From Micromonospora musae (GTDB lineage Bacteria; Actinomycetota; Actinomycetes; Mycobacteriales; Micromonosporaceae), in contig NZ_RAZT01000010.1 in NCBI RefSeq assembly GCF_003626635.1, positions 272,192 through 336,191 on the forward strand: DNA of 64,000 nucleotides, given 5' to 3'. The stretch's first letter is position 1, and each line of letters opens with the position of its first letter. Under the pieces are notes generated by a model. The model saw only the letters and a list, made by a program, of their open reading frames with translations, had not been told where the DNA came from and did no database searches. Positions 34,000-42,943 of this stretch are shown in pieces. Made by a program: the position numbers and the translations under genes.

Positions 34000-34587
34000 A
34001 TGGAGAGCTTCACCACCCACACCGGTACCGCGGTTCCGCTCCGGCGTTCCAATGTGGATACCGATCAGATCATTCCGGCCGTGTACCTCAAGCGGGTGAC
34101 CCGGACCGGTTTCGCCGACGGTCTCTTCAGCGCCTGGCGGGAAGATCCGGAATTCGTGCTCAACGATCAAACGTATTCCGGTGCGTCGATTCTCGTGGCC
34201 GGTCCGGAGTTCGGCACCGGCTCCTCCCGAGAGCACGCGGTCTGGGCGCTGCGCGACTGGGGGTTCCGTGCGGTGATCTCCCCACGCTTCGGTGACATCT
34301 TCCGGGGCAACGCTCTCAAGGAGGGCCTGTTGCCGGTCGAGTTGGAATTGAAGGCGGTCGAGGAGTTGTGGGATCTCGTCGAGTCGGAACCGGGTACCCC
34401 GGTCACCGTCGACCTGACTGCCCGGGAGGTCCGTGCCGGGGACGCCACCTGGTCGTTCCCGCTGGACGACTTCAGCCGCTGGCGGCTCATGGAGGGCTTG
34501 GATGACATTGGACTCACCCTCCGGCACGGGGGCGAGATCGATGCCTACGAGGCGTCCCGGCCGCCGTTCCTGCCGTCCGTGGCGTAG
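34000..34587 (+). CDS. leuD: 3-isopropylmalate dehydratase small subunit
   Basis: 195 residues, the swivelling domain of the LeuCD enzyme. Motifs NVDTDQIIPAVYLKR and GPEFGTGSSREHAVWAL are intact. Same operon as leuC. Confidence 0.97.
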   Translation: MESFTTHTGTAVPLRRSNVDTDQIIPAVYLKRVTRTGFADGLFSAWREDPEFVLNDQTYSGASILVAGPEFGTGSSREHAVWALRDWGFRAVISPRFGDIFRGNALKEGLLPVELELKAVEELWDLVESEPGTPVTVDLTAREVRAGDATWSFPLDDFSRWRLMEGLDDIGLTLRHGGEIDAYEASRPPFLPSVA

Positions 34588-34611
34588 CCGCAGATCCGAG
34601 GCGTAGAAGCG

Positions 34612-34646
34612 ATTCGCCCCCACCGGCCCGGCCGGTGGGGGCGAAT
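34612..34646 (+). terminator. leuCD terminator
   Basis: A 17-bp perfectly complementary stem (ATTCGCCCCCACCGGCC) 25 bases after leuD; a later CTTTTTT at 34664-34670 may add to termination. Confidence 0.75.
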
Positions 34647-34681
34647 TCGTTGCGACACAAGGGCTTTTTTCGACCGAATGT

Positions 34682-34710
34682 TTGTGTCCAGGCAGCACAG
34701 GGCATACCGT
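34682..34710 (+). promoter_or_regulatory. hup promoter
   Basis: TTGTGT (34682-34687), 17-bp spacer, TACCGT (34705-34710), about 50 bases before the start codon. Confidence 0.55.
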
Positions 34711-34759
34711 GCGCGCAGAATGGCTCGCGTCGAGTCAGTTGCACAATCGGGAGGAAGTC

Positions 34760-35410
34760 GTGAACAAGGCCGAGCTCATCGAGGCGCTCGCCGTTCGCCT
34801 GGGAGACCGGAAGATGGCGACGGCCGCGCTCGACGCGGTCCTCGCTGAGGTCCAGGCGGCGGTCACCAAGGGCGAGAAGGTGGCGATCACCGGTTTCGGA
34901 GCGTTCGAAAAGCGCGTACGGGGCGCGCGAACAGCCCGGAACCCCCGGACCGGCGAGGCGGTGAAGGTCAAGAAGACATCCGTCCCGACCTTCCGCGCCG
35001 GCGCCGGCTTCAAGGAGATGGTGGCCAGCGGCAAGGTGCCGAAGGCCACGGCCGCAGCCAAGAAGACCACCACGGCCGCCAAGACCACCGGGACCAAGGC
35101 CACCAAGGCCACCAAGGCCACCACCGCCAAGGCCACCACCGCCAAGGCCACCCGCGCCAAGGCGACCGGGACCAAGACCACCGCGGCGGCGAAGAAGACC
35201 ACGGCGGCGAAGAAGACCGCGACCAAGGCCACCAAGACCACGGCGGCCACCAAGAAGGCCACGCCGGCGCGGAAGACCGCAGCGGCGGGCCGTACGGCCG
35301 CGGCGAAGAAGACCACCGCGGCGGCCAAGAGCACGACGGCGAAGAAGGCGCCGGCGAAGAAAACGGCGGCCAAGAAGGCCCCGGCCAAGAAGGCAGCCAG
35401 CCGGCGCTGA
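34760..35410 (+). CDS. hup: HU-type DNA-binding protein with histone-like tail
   Basis: 216 residues from the GTG at 34760 (ribosome site GGGAGGAAG). Residues 1-90 are a complete HU domain (NKAELIEALAVRLGDRK, GFGAFEKRVRGARTARNPRTGE). From about 95 to the end the protein is almost only Lys, Ala and Thr in KKTTAA/KATKATK-type repeats, similar to eukaryotic histone H1 tails and to mycobacterial HupB. The tail DNA is itself repetitive (ACCAAGGCC units). It should compact the nucleoid; in mycobacteria the tail is acetylated. Confidence 0.97.
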   Translation: MNKAELIEALAVRLGDRKMATAALDAVLAEVQAAVTKGEKVAITGFGAFEKRVRGARTARNPRTGEAVKVKKTSVPTFRAGAGFKEMVASGKVPKATAAAKKTTTAAKTTGTKATKATKATTAKATTAKATRAKATGTKTTAAAKKTTAAKKTATKATKTTAATKKATPARKTAAAGRTAAAKKTTAAAKSTTAKKAPAKKTAAKKAPAKKAASRR

Positions 35411-35498
35411 CCGGTCGGCACGAAGGGCGTCCACCCCGGTGGTGGGCGCCCTTCGGCATACCTGGGGCCCGGCGCGGCGGCGCCCGAAGCCCCGGAAG

Positions 35499-36368
35499 TC
35501 AGAGCGGCTCGGCGGCGAGCAGTGCGTCGCCCGCGAACGCCAGCAGCCAGCCGCCGCCCTTCGGGGTGGTGAAGTCCGCCCCGACGCGTCCGGTGAGCTG
35601 CTCCAGGGCCCCCGGAATCACCTTGCCCTGGCTGCACACCGCCGCATTCCCGCCGCCGCCCGCCAGGTCCAGCAGACGGGCGGCGAGGGCGAGGGAACGC
35701 TCGTCGCGCTGTTGGCCGGCCCGCGGCTCGTCCAGGTCGCCGCAGACCTCGATCGGCAGATCCAGCCGGGTGGCTGCCGGATCCAGGGTCTGCACGCAGC
35801 GCCGGGGCGAGGCGGAGAGCAGCCGTTGCGGGCGGACGAGCGCCACCAGCTCGGCCAGCGCGTACGCCTGAGCCCAGCCCTCGGCGTCGAGCGGGCGCGC
35901 GGTGTCCGGGCCAATTCCGGTGCCCCGCCTGCCCGCGTGGCCGTGCCGGACCAGCAGCACGGTCGCGGTCACCGGCGGAAGCGCCGCGAACGCGGCCAGC
36001 ACCTCGGCGTCGTGCGGATAGCTGACCAGCCGGGCCGCCTCGTCCACCGGCAGCCAACGCACCTCGTCGACCTCGGTGTCGGGCTGGAAACCGCCGCTCG
36101 CCGCCGCCCGCATCGACCAGTAGTCGACGACCTTGGGACGCCCCTCGCTGCGGTAGTGCGCGGATGGCAGCCGGACCTGCGGCACCCCCCGCACATCCGA
36201 CTCCTCGGCCACCTCGCGAACCGCGGCGGCGAGCGGGTGCTCGGTCGGCTCCAGCTTTCCCTTCGGCAGCGTCCAGTCGCCGTAGCGCGGCCGGTGCACG
36301 ATGCACACCTCGGTCCCGCCGGGACGCGGTCGCCACGGAACCCCGCCGGCCGCACGGATCTCGGTCAT
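35499..36368 (-). CDS. mutT1: MutT1-type Nudix hydrolase fused to a histidine phosphatase
   Basis: 289 residues, two domains as in mycobacterial MutT1. Residues 1-130: Nudix fold, box GKLEPTEHPLAAAVREVAEE (the later Gly of the consensus is Asp). Residues 135-289: histidine phosphatase with LVRHGHAG. MutT1 hydrolyses 8-oxo-(d)GTP and dinucleoside polyphosphates, the second domain then removing phosphate. It lies upstream of ppk in opposite reading order to hup, the conserved actinobacterial arrangement. Confidence 0.92.
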   Translation of the reverse strand: MTEIRAAGGVPWRPRPGGTEVCIVHRPRYGDWTLPKGKLEPTEHPLAAAVREVAEESDVRGVPQVRLPSAHYRSEGRPKVVDYWSMRAAASGGFQPDTEVDEVRWLPVDEAARLVSYPHDAEVLAAFAALPPVTATVLLVRHGHAGRRGTGIGPDTARPLDAEGWAQAYALAELVALVRPQRLLSASPRRCVQTLDPAATRLDLPIEVCGDLDEPRAGQQRDERSLALAARLLDLAGGGGNAAVCSQGKVIPGALEQLTGRVGADFTTPKGGGWLLAFAGDALLAAEPL

Positions 36369-36473
36369 CGCGGCCCGCCGGCCCGCGTGGACCCGGCCCG
36401 TGGTCGCACCCGCGAAGTCACGACGGACGGCGTACGGTGCTGGCCCATTCCGTCAGCCTATGCCCCGCCGCGG

Positions 36474-38783
36474 TCAGCCCGGGGCGCCACCAGCCCGCTC
36501 CAGCAGCAGTTCCTGGAGATGGGTCAGCGGTTCGGCAGGGGTGCCCGTCCGGTGCGTCCAGGTGCCGTCGCCGGCCAGCTCGAACGCGTCCAGCTCCGGG
36601 CTCATCGCGGCGCTCAGTACGTGGTCCAGCTCGGCCCGGGCGACCGGGTCGGTCACCTTCACCAGCGCCTCGACGCGCCGGTCCAGGTTCCGGTGCATCA
36701 GGTCCGCCGAACCGATCCAGAACTCGGCGTCGCCGTTGTTGCCGAACCGGAAGACCCGGGAATGCTCCAGGAAACGGCCGAGGATCGAACGGACCCGGAT
36801 GTTCTCCGACAGCCCCGGCACCCCGGGCCGCAGCGTGCACATCCCACGGATCAGCAGGTCGACGTGGACGCCGGCCTGGGAGGCGCGGTAGAGCGCGTCG
36901 GTGATGGCCTCGTCGACCAGCGCGTTCACCTTGAACTGGACCAGTCCGGGCATGCCCAGCCGGACGTGGGCGATCTCCCGCTCGATCCGTTCGATGAGCC
37001 CGCGGCGGATCCCCTGCGGCGCCACCAGCAGCCGGCGGTACGCGGTCTGCCGGCTGTAGCCGGTCAGGACGTTGAACAGGTCGGTCAGGTCGGCACCGAT
37101 CTCCGGGTCGGCGGTGAGCATGCCGAAGTCCTCGTAGAGCCGGGCCGTCTTCGGGTGGTAGTTGCCGGTGCCGATGTGGCAGTAGCGGCGGATCTGGTTG
37201 CCCTCCTGCCGCACCACCAGCGCGGTCTTGCAGTGCGTCTTGAGCCCCACCAGGCCGTAGACGACGTGGCAGCCGGCCCGCTCCAGCGTCCGCGCCCACC
37301 CGATGTTCGCCACCTCGTCGAAGCGGGCCTTCACCTCCACCAGCACCACCACCTGCTTGCCCGCCGCCGCGGCGTCGACCAGGGCGTCGACGATGGGGGA
37401 GTCGCCGCTGGTGCGGTAGAGGGTCTGCTTGATGGCCAGCACGTTCGGGTCGGCGGCGGCCTGCTCGATGAAGCGCTGCACGCTGGTGGCGAACGAGTGG
37501 TACGGGTGGTGCACCAGCACGTCCCCGTCGCGCAGGGTGGCGAAGACGCTGCGCGGCACCTCGCCCTCGGTGAGCCGCGGATGGGTGGCCGGCACGAACG
37601 GCTTCTCCTTCAGGTCCGGCCGATCCGCCTCCTCGTAGAGCTGCCAGAGCGCGGAGAGGTCGAGCAGGCCGGGCACCCGCAGCACGTCCTGCTCGTCCAT
37701 GTCCAGTTCGCGTACGAGCAGGTCGAGCATGTTGTCGCTGATCGAGGCGGCGGCCTCCAGCCGTACCGGCGGACCGAACCGCCGCCGCGCCAGCTCCCGC
37801 TCCAGCGCCTGGAGCAGGTCCTCGTCCCGGTCCTCGTCGACCTCCACCTCGGCGTTGCGGGTCACCCGGAACAGGTGGCACTCGACCACCTGCATGCCGG
37901 AGAAGAGCTGGCCGAGGTGCACCGAGATCAGGTCCTCCACCGGCAGCATCCGTACGCCCGGCTCGTTGCGCTGCACCCGGACGAAGCGGGGCACGTTGTT
38001 CGGCACCTTCACCCGGGCGAAGAGCTCCGACCCGCCGTCCGGGTCACGGACCGCCACGGCCAGGTTCAGGGAGCGGCCCGAGATGTACGGGAACGGGTGC
38101 GCGGGGTCGACCGCCAGCGGCGTGAGCACCGGAAAGATCTGCTCCCGGAAGTACGCGCGCAGCCGGTCCCGCTCCGTGTCACCCAGCTCGCTCCAGCGCA
38201 TCACGCGGATGTTCTCGTCCGCGAGCTTCGGCAGCACGTCGTCGACGAAGGTCGCGGCGTGCCGAGCCGCCAGGCTCGAACTCGCCTCGGCGATCGTCGC
38301 CAACTGGGTGCGCAGTGGCATCCGGTCGCCGCCGCGAACCGGCAGCCCGGCCTGCAGGCGGCGCTTCAGCCCGGCGACCCGGACCATGTAGAACTCGTCC
38401 AGGTTGCTGGCGAAGATGGCCAGGAACTTCGCGCGTTCCAGCAGCGGGGTGCGCGGGTCCTCGGCGAGGGCGAGCACCCGGGCGTTGAAGTCGAGCCAGG
38501 AGAGCTCCCGGTTGAGGAACCGGTCCTCGGGCAGCGGTGGCGCCGCCGGAGGATCCTGCCGGGGCGCCGTGGCGTCCACCGGCCCCGGGGTGGAGACCGG
38601 GTCGAGCACCTCCTCCAACCCGCTCGACGCGGCCGCCGCGTCCGCCTCGGGCGTCTCGGCCTGGGCGTACTCGGCGGGACGTCCGGGCCGGAAGCGGCCG
38701 TCGACGCCGCGCAGACGGGCACCGTTGCGGGCCACGGCCTCATCGGTGGCGGGCGGGTCGGTCTCCTCGCGAGGGGTGCTCAC
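36474..38783 (-). CDS. ppk: Polyphosphate kinase 1
   Basis: Makes inorganic polyphosphate from ATP, reversibly, at the membrane. 769 residues from the GTG at 38783; an upstream start adds 11 residues. PPK1 hallmarks: FLNRELSWLDFNARVL after a non-conserved N-terminal extension of about 85 residues, and the active-site histidine region YCHIGTGNYHPKTARLYEDF. Family length is about 690-740, so the N-terminal extension is the only oddity; it is common in actinobacteria. Confidence 0.96.
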   Translation of the reverse strand: MSTPREETDPPATDEAVARNGARLRGVDGRFRPGRPAEYAQAETPEADAAAASSGLEEVLDPVSTPGPVDATAPRQDPPAAPPLPEDRFLNRELSWLDFNARVLALAEDPRTPLLERAKFLAIFASNLDEFYMVRVAGLKRRLQAGLPVRGGDRMPLRTQLATIAEASSSLAARHAATFVDDVLPKLADENIRVMRWSELGDTERDRLRAYFREQIFPVLTPLAVDPAHPFPYISGRSLNLAVAVRDPDGGSELFARVKVPNNVPRFVRVQRNEPGVRMLPVEDLISVHLGQLFSGMQVVECHLFRVTRNAEVEVDEDRDEDLLQALERELARRRFGPPVRLEAAASISDNMLDLLVRELDMDEQDVLRVPGLLDLSALWQLYEEADRPDLKEKPFVPATHPRLTEGEVPRSVFATLRDGDVLVHHPYHSFATSVQRFIEQAAADPNVLAIKQTLYRTSGDSPIVDALVDAAAAGKQVVVLVEVKARFDEVANIGWARTLERAGCHVVYGLVGLKTHCKTALVVRQEGNQIRRYCHIGTGNYHPKTARLYEDFGMLTADPEIGADLTDLFNVLTGYSRQTAYRRLLVAPQGIRRGLIERIEREIAHVRLGMPGLVQFKVNALVDEAITDALYRASQAGVHVDLLIRGMCTLRPGVPGLSENIRVRSILGRFLEHSRVFRFGNNGDAEFWIGSADLMHRNLDRRVEALVKVTDPVARAELDHVLSAAMSPELDAFELAGDGTWTHRTGTPAEPLTHLQELLLERAGGAPG

Positions 38784-38837
38784 CTGCTCATAATCACCCG
38801 ATTCGGGTGAACGCAAAATGAACTTGGCGACGACTGG

Positions 38838-39035
38838 TCAGATCATCGTCGGCAACGTCACCCGTACCACCGCGCCGGACGCATCGGTCTCCACCCGGAC
38901 CCGCTGACCCAGGCGGAGCAGGCGCAGCCCGGAGGCGTCGAAGGCGCGCGCCGGGAAGGGCAGCTCGGTGCCGTCGTCGAGGAGCAGCAGGCCGCTGCGG
39001 GTCGACGCGTCGTAGGTGGCCACCGTGCCCTGCAT
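38838..39035 (-). CDS. Small cold-shock-like beta-barrel protein
   Basis: 65 residues starting MQGTVATYDASTRSGLLLLD. The pattern G-T-V-x-x-Y-D-x-x-x-x-x-G-x-(LLLDDG) resembles the first strands of cold-shock (OB-fold) proteins but lacks the aromatic RNP motifs, so nucleic-acid binding is not certain. It sits between ppk and cofC on the same strand, 26 bases before the latter, and is probably co-transcribed with it. Confidence 0.7.
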   Translation of the reverse strand: MQGTVATYDASTRSGLLLLDDGTELPFPARAFDASGLRLLRLGQRVRVETDASGAVVRVTLPTMI

Positions 39036-39061
39036 GCGAGCACCGTACACCGGGGTGGCCG

Positions 39062-39700
39062 TCAACCGGCCGCGGCGGCGTGGTCGACGGTGAGCGCGGC
39101 GGTGCGCGGTCCCAGCCCGAGCCGGGCCGCGGCCGCGAGGTCCGCGGGCGTGTCCACGTCGCGTCGCAGGCTCGGCCACCCGCCGGTCAGCGGCAACGCC
39201 CCGCTCGCGGCGTGCGCCGCCGCCGAGCGCACCCCGAAGCGGGGCTCCAACGCCAGGCCCGGCGGCGCGGTGAGCAGCACCGTCCCGTCGCCCGGCGCGT
39301 CGGCCACGTAGCGCCGAACCGGCGGGCCGTCCTGCGCGACACGCAGCGCGTCGGCCAGTTCGGCCGGGCGCAACGCCGGCAGGTCGGCGGTGAGGCCGGC
39401 CACCCAACCCGGGCCGGCGATGTCCGCCCCGTAGCTGAATGCGGCGTTCAGCCCGGCGGCCGGCAGATCCGGCAGCACCCGCGCGCCCAGTTCCCGGGCG
39501 AGCGCGCCGACCCGGACGTCGTCGGTGACGAGGAGCACGTCGGCGACGAGCGGGCAGGCCCGCGCCGCGCGGACCGTGTCGGCCGCCAGGGCCAGCGCCA
39601 GCTCCTCGTGCGGTACGCCCGGCAGCGCCCCCCGCAGGCGACTCTTCGCCGCCGTCAGGGGCTTCGCCGGCACCACCAGGGCCCACTTCGGCTGACTCAC
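39062..39700 (-). CDS. cofC: Phosphoenolpyruvate/2-phospho-L-lactate guanylyltransferase (coenzyme F420 synthesis)
   Basis: 212 residues from the GTG at 39700 (VSQPKWALVVPAKPL). Nucleotidyltransferase fold with VVPAKPLTAAKSRL at the start, LLVTDD and LTADLPALRP in the middle. In actinobacteria this protein (FbiD, Rv2983) activates phosphoenolpyruvate with GTP as the first F420-specific step. Its place next to ppk and gpsA is the conserved position. Other F420 genes are not in the window. Confidence 0.92.
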   Translation of the reverse strand: MSQPKWALVVPAKPLTAAKSRLRGALPGVPHEELALALAADTVRAARACPLVADVLLVTDDVRVGALARELGARVLPDLPAAGLNAAFSYGADIAGPGWVAGLTADLPALRPAELADALRVAQDGPPVRRYVADAPGDGTVLLTAPPGLALEPRFGVRSAAAHAASGALPLTGGWPSLRRDVDTPADLAAAARLGLGPRTAALTVDHAAAAG

Positions 39701-39828
39701 GCCACAATCCTGCCAGCTGGTTGTCGGCACCCTCGCTGGCCCGCACCACGGGGGAGCAGGCATGATTTCGCTGCGGGTAGCGCCGGCGGTCCGGTGCGCG
39801 GTCCCGAGAGCGGCACGAGGAGGCGCGG

Positions 39829-40560
39829 GTGGCACGGCGGAGACTGGGATTCTGGCCACGGTTGGCCGCGGTGCTGGTGAAGCCCACCCTGACGGTCTGG
39901 ACCCGGCGGACCTGGCGGGGCATGGAGCACCTGCCCCGCGAGGGCGGTGTGATCATCGTGGCGAACCACCTGTCGCACGCCGACCCGCTGGTCTCCGCGC
40001 ACTTCATCTTCGACTCCGGCCGCTGGCCGCAGTACCTGGCGAAGGCCAGCCTGTTCCGGATCCCGGTGGTCGGGTGGATCCTGCACCGGTGCCGGCAGAT
40101 CCCGGTGGAGCGCGGCACCGTGGACGCGGCGCGTTCGCTCGCGACGCTGGTCAAGGCGGTCGAGGCCGGCGGCGCCGTGGTCATCTACCCGGAGGGCACC
40201 ACCAGTCGGGAACCGGAGCTGTGGCCGATGCGGGGCAAGACCGGCGCGGCCCGGCTCGCGCTGGCCACCGGCGCCCCGGTCGTCCCGATCGCCATGTGGG
40301 GTCCGGAGCAGATGTTCGATCCGCGGACCAGCAAGGTCGGGCTGCGGCCGCGGATTCCGGTGACCGTGGTGGCGGGCCCGCCGATCGACCTGAGCCGGTG
40401 GAGCGGCGCCGCTCCCAGCCGCACCACCCTCGAAGAGGTCAGCGACACGATCATGCTGCGCCTGCGGGACATGCTCGCCGAGATCCGTGGCGGCACACCG
40501 CCGCCGCTCTGGGAGCGGTCGCCCCGTGCGCAGCGCCAGCAGCAGGGCGGGGCGGCGTGA
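39829..40560 (+). CDS. 1-acylglycerol-3-phosphate acyltransferase (PlsC-like)
   Basis: 243 residues. The HX4D motif is intact (NHLSHADP), as are YPEGTTS and GTGAPVVPIAMWG-type blocks of the lysophosphatidate acyltransferase family. A single hydrophobic segment near residues 5-25 associates it with the membrane. AGGAGG lies before the GTG. It is linked to gpsA through a mini-ORF, so phospholipid synthesis genes are coupled. Confidence 0.9.
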   Translation: MARRRLGFWPRLAAVLVKPTLTVWTRRTWRGMEHLPREGGVIIVANHLSHADPLVSAHFIFDSGRWPQYLAKASLFRIPVVGWILHRCRQIPVERGTVDAARSLATLVKAVEAGGAVVIYPEGTTSREPELWPMRGKTGAARLALATGAPVVPIAMWGPEQMFDPRTSKVGLRPRIPVTVVAGPPIDLSRWSGAAPSRTTLEEVSDTIMLRLRDMLAEIRGGTPPPLWERSPRAQRQQQGGAA

Positions 40561-40640
40561 GCGAGCGCAGCGAGCGAACCATCAGGCACAGCAGCGGGGC
40601 GCCTCGCGCCGCCGCGAAGCGGAGCGGAGCGGCGGCGTGA
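40557..40640 (+). CDS. Mini-ORF bridging the acyltransferase gene and gpsA
   Basis: GTG at 40557 overlaps the acyltransferase stop (GTGA) and reads 27 codons starting VSERSERTIRHSSGAPRA, ending in a TGA that overlaps the gpsA GTG (GTGA at 40637). The DNA is a repeat: GCGGCGTGAGCGAGCG(C/G)AGCG occurs at both ends, 80 bases apart. Could be a translational relay or just an inserted repeat; no protein family is recognised. Confidence 0.45.
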   Translation: MSERSERTIRHSSGAPRAAAKRSGAAA

Positions 40641-41653
40641 GCGAGCGGAGCGGACATGTCGCGGTGCTCGGGGCGGGCTCCTGGGGCACCGCGTTCGCCA
40701 AGATCCTCGCCGACGCCGGCCGTGAAGTGACCATCTGGGCGCGGCGGCAGCCGGTCGCCGACACGCTGCGGACGCAGCGGCGCAACCCGGAGTACCTGCC
40801 GCACCTGGTCCTGCCCGAGCGGGTGACCGCGACCACTGACGCGGCCGAGGCGATCACCGGCGCCGAGCTGGTCGTGCTCGCCGTGCCGTCCCAGACGTTG
40901 CGCGCCAACCTCGCCGAGTGGGCCGGGCACGTGCACCCCGACGCCACGTTGGTGTCGTTGATGAAGGGCATCGAGCTCGGCACCACCAAGCGGATGAGCG
41001 AGGTGATCGTCGAGGCCGCCGGGGTGCCGGCGCACCGGGTCGTGGTCGTCTCCGGCCCCAATCTCGCGCCGGAGATCGCCGCCGAGCAGCCGGCCGCGAC
41101 CGTGGTGGCCGGTACGGACGGCGGGCGTACCGCGCTCGTGCAGTCGTCGATCCGGACGCCGTACCTGCGCCCCTACACGAACGACGACGTGGTCGGCTGC
41201 GAGCTGGGCGGGGCGGTGAAGAACGTGATCGCACTGTCGTACGGCATCGCCACCGCGATGGGCTTCGGCGACAACACCCGGGCGATGCTGATGACCCGGG
41301 GCCTCGCCGAGACCGCCCGGCTGGGCGTGGCCCTCGGGGCGGACCCGATCACCTTCGCGGGCCTCGCCGGCATGGGTGACCTGGTCGCCTCCTGCTCCTC
41401 GCCGCTGGCCCGCAACCGGACCTTCGGCGAGCACCTGGGGCGGGGCGAGACGTTGGAGCAGGCGCAGGCCGCAACCCGGCAGACCGCCGAGGGTGTGAAG
41501 AGCTGCCTCTCGATCCGCGACCTGGCCCGGGCGCACGGGGTGGAGATGCCGATCACCGAGCAGGTCGAGCGGATCTGCCACGAGGGGATGGACCCGCGGA
41601 TCGCCGTGGACACGCTGATGAGCCGCACCGCCAAGCCCGAGTCGTACGAGTGA
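40637..41653 (+). CDS. gpsA: Glycerol-3-phosphate dehydrogenase [NAD(P)+]
   Basis: Makes glycerol-3-phosphate for phospholipids. 338 residues. Rossmann motif VAVLGAGSWGTAFAK, catalytic lysine in GGAVKNVIALSYGI, and the substrate loop GFGDNTRAMLMTRGLAE. The first eight residues (VSERSGHV) come from the MSER repeat; the conserved part starts directly afterwards, so a start at 40637 or at the GTG at 40658-40660 or later cannot be separated by eye. Confidence 0.95.
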   Translation: MSERSGHVAVLGAGSWGTAFAKILADAGREVTIWARRQPVADTLRTQRRNPEYLPHLVLPERVTATTDAAEAITGAELVVLAVPSQTLRANLAEWAGHVHPDATLVSLMKGIELGTTKRMSEVIVEAAGVPAHRVVVVSGPNLAPEIAAEQPAATVVAGTDGGRTALVQSSIRTPYLRPYTNDDVVGCELGGAVKNVIALSYGIATAMGFGDNTRAMLMTRGLAETARLGVALGADPITFAGLAGMGDLVASCSSPLARNRTFGEHLGRGETLEQAQAATRQTAEGVKSCLSIRDLARAHGVEMPITEQVERICHEGMDPRIAVDTLMSRTAKPESYE

Positions 41654-41660
41654 GGGTCGG

Positions 41661-42782
41661 ATGAGCGAACTGGGGGACGGCACCCGCTGCGTGCACGCCG
41701 GGCTGCCCGAGCCGGCGCCGGGGCAGCCCTTCCTGCCCGGGCCGGTCTTCGCCGCGCCGTACCACCTCGATCCGTGGCAGGGCCCGGAGGGCGCACCGAA
41801 CGGTTACGGCCGCCCGGACAACCCGACCCGGCGGCTGCTGGAGGCCGCGGTGGGGGAGCTGGAGGGGGGCGACTGCCGGGTCTTCGCCAGCGGGCAGGCC
41901 GCGATCACCGGTCTGCTGCTCACCGTGCTGCGCCCGGGTGACACGGTGCTGCTGCCGGCCGATGGGTACTTCCCGGTCCGGGCCTTCGCCACCGACACGC
42001 TGGAGGCCGTCGGCGTACGGGTGCTGTTCGTGCCGACGGCGGGGCCGTACCCGTCGCTCGACGGGGTCCGGCTCGTGCTGGTGGAGACCCCGGCGAACCC
42101 GGGGCTGGACGTGGTCGACGTGGCGGCTCTGGCCGACCGGGCGCGGGCTGCGGGCGCGCTGCTGGCGGTGGACAACACCACCGCCACGCCGCTCGGCCAG
42201 CGGCCGCTGGAGCTCGGCGCGGACGTGGTGGTGGCCTCGGGCACGAAGGCGCTCACCGGCCACTCCGACCTGCTCCTCGGCTACGTGGCCAGTCGGTCGA
42301 CCGAGCTGATCGAGGCGGTCACGAAGTGGCGTACCACCACCGGGGCGATTCCGGGCGCCTTCGACGCGTGGCTGGCGCACCGGTCTCTGGCGACCATGGA
42401 TCTGCGGCTGGGCCGGCAGTCCGCCAACGCCGAGGCGGTCGCCGCGCTGCTCGCCGGCCGCCCGGACGTTACCGGCCTGCGCTGGCCGGGGCGGCCGGAG
42501 GACCCGGCGTACCCGGTGGCGTCGACGCAGATGCGCCGGATGCCGGGGGTGCTCTCCTTCGACCTCGGGGACGCCGACCGGGTGGCCCGGTTCGTCGACG
42601 CCGCCCGGCTGGTCGTCGCGGCCACCTCCTTCGGCGGTCTGCACACCACCGCGGACCGGCGGGCGCAGTGGGGGGACGACACCTCCGCGGGCTTCGTCCG
42701 GCTCTCCTGCGGCGTGGAGGACACCGCCGATCTGGTGGCCGACATCGCGGCCGCGCTGGACGCGGCGGGCCCGACCGGCTGA
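41661..42782 (+). CDS. Trans-sulfuration PLP enzyme (cystathionine gamma-lyase/synthase type)
   Basis: 373 residues. Cys/Met metabolism PLP family: the substrate/phosphate loop FASGQAAITGLLL, the DNTTATPLGQRPLELGADVVVASGTKALTGHSDLL block with the PLP lysine in GTKALTGH. The family includes cystathionine lyase and synthase; which one cannot be told. Seven bases after gpsA, so likely the same transcript. Confidence 0.85.
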   Translation: MSELGDGTRCVHAGLPEPAPGQPFLPGPVFAAPYHLDPWQGPEGAPNGYGRPDNPTRRLLEAAVGELEGGDCRVFASGQAAITGLLLTVLRPGDTVLLPADGYFPVRAFATDTLEAVGVRVLFVPTAGPYPSLDGVRLVLVETPANPGLDVVDVAALADRARAAGALLAVDNTTATPLGQRPLELGADVVVASGTKALTGHSDLLLGYVASRSTELIEAVTKWRTTTGAIPGAFDAWLAHRSLATMDLRLGRQSANAEAVAALLAGRPDVTGLRWPGRPEDPAYPVASTQMRRMPGVLSFDLGDADRVARFVDAARLVVAATSFGGLHTTADRRAQWGDDTSAGFVRLSCGVEDTADLVADIAAALDAAGPTG

Positions 42783-42943
42783 GCGAGGCCGGGGCGGGTT
42801 ATCGTTCCGGGTGGCCCGTGCCGGGCCCCGATCCGAGGAGGTGAGTCCGATCCGACCGTCAGCAGGACCGGCGCTCCCCTCCGAGCCCACGCCGCACCGT
42901 TAGCGGCCACCGGGGGCGCCGACGAGCATCCCCGGAGGTTCCC

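Noticed and set aside
35439..38810. A very long open frame on the plus strand antisense to mutT1 and ppk.
   Set aside because: Antisense open frames are expected in 72% GC DNA; the opposite strand encodes full-length MutT1 and PPK with conserved motifs, and the plus-strand translation has no recognisable domain.
42841..42903. A 20-codon GTG frame upstream of the PrmC-like gene.
   Set aside because: The GAGGAG site abuts the GTG without spacing and the peptide has no regulatory codon pattern or following terminator.
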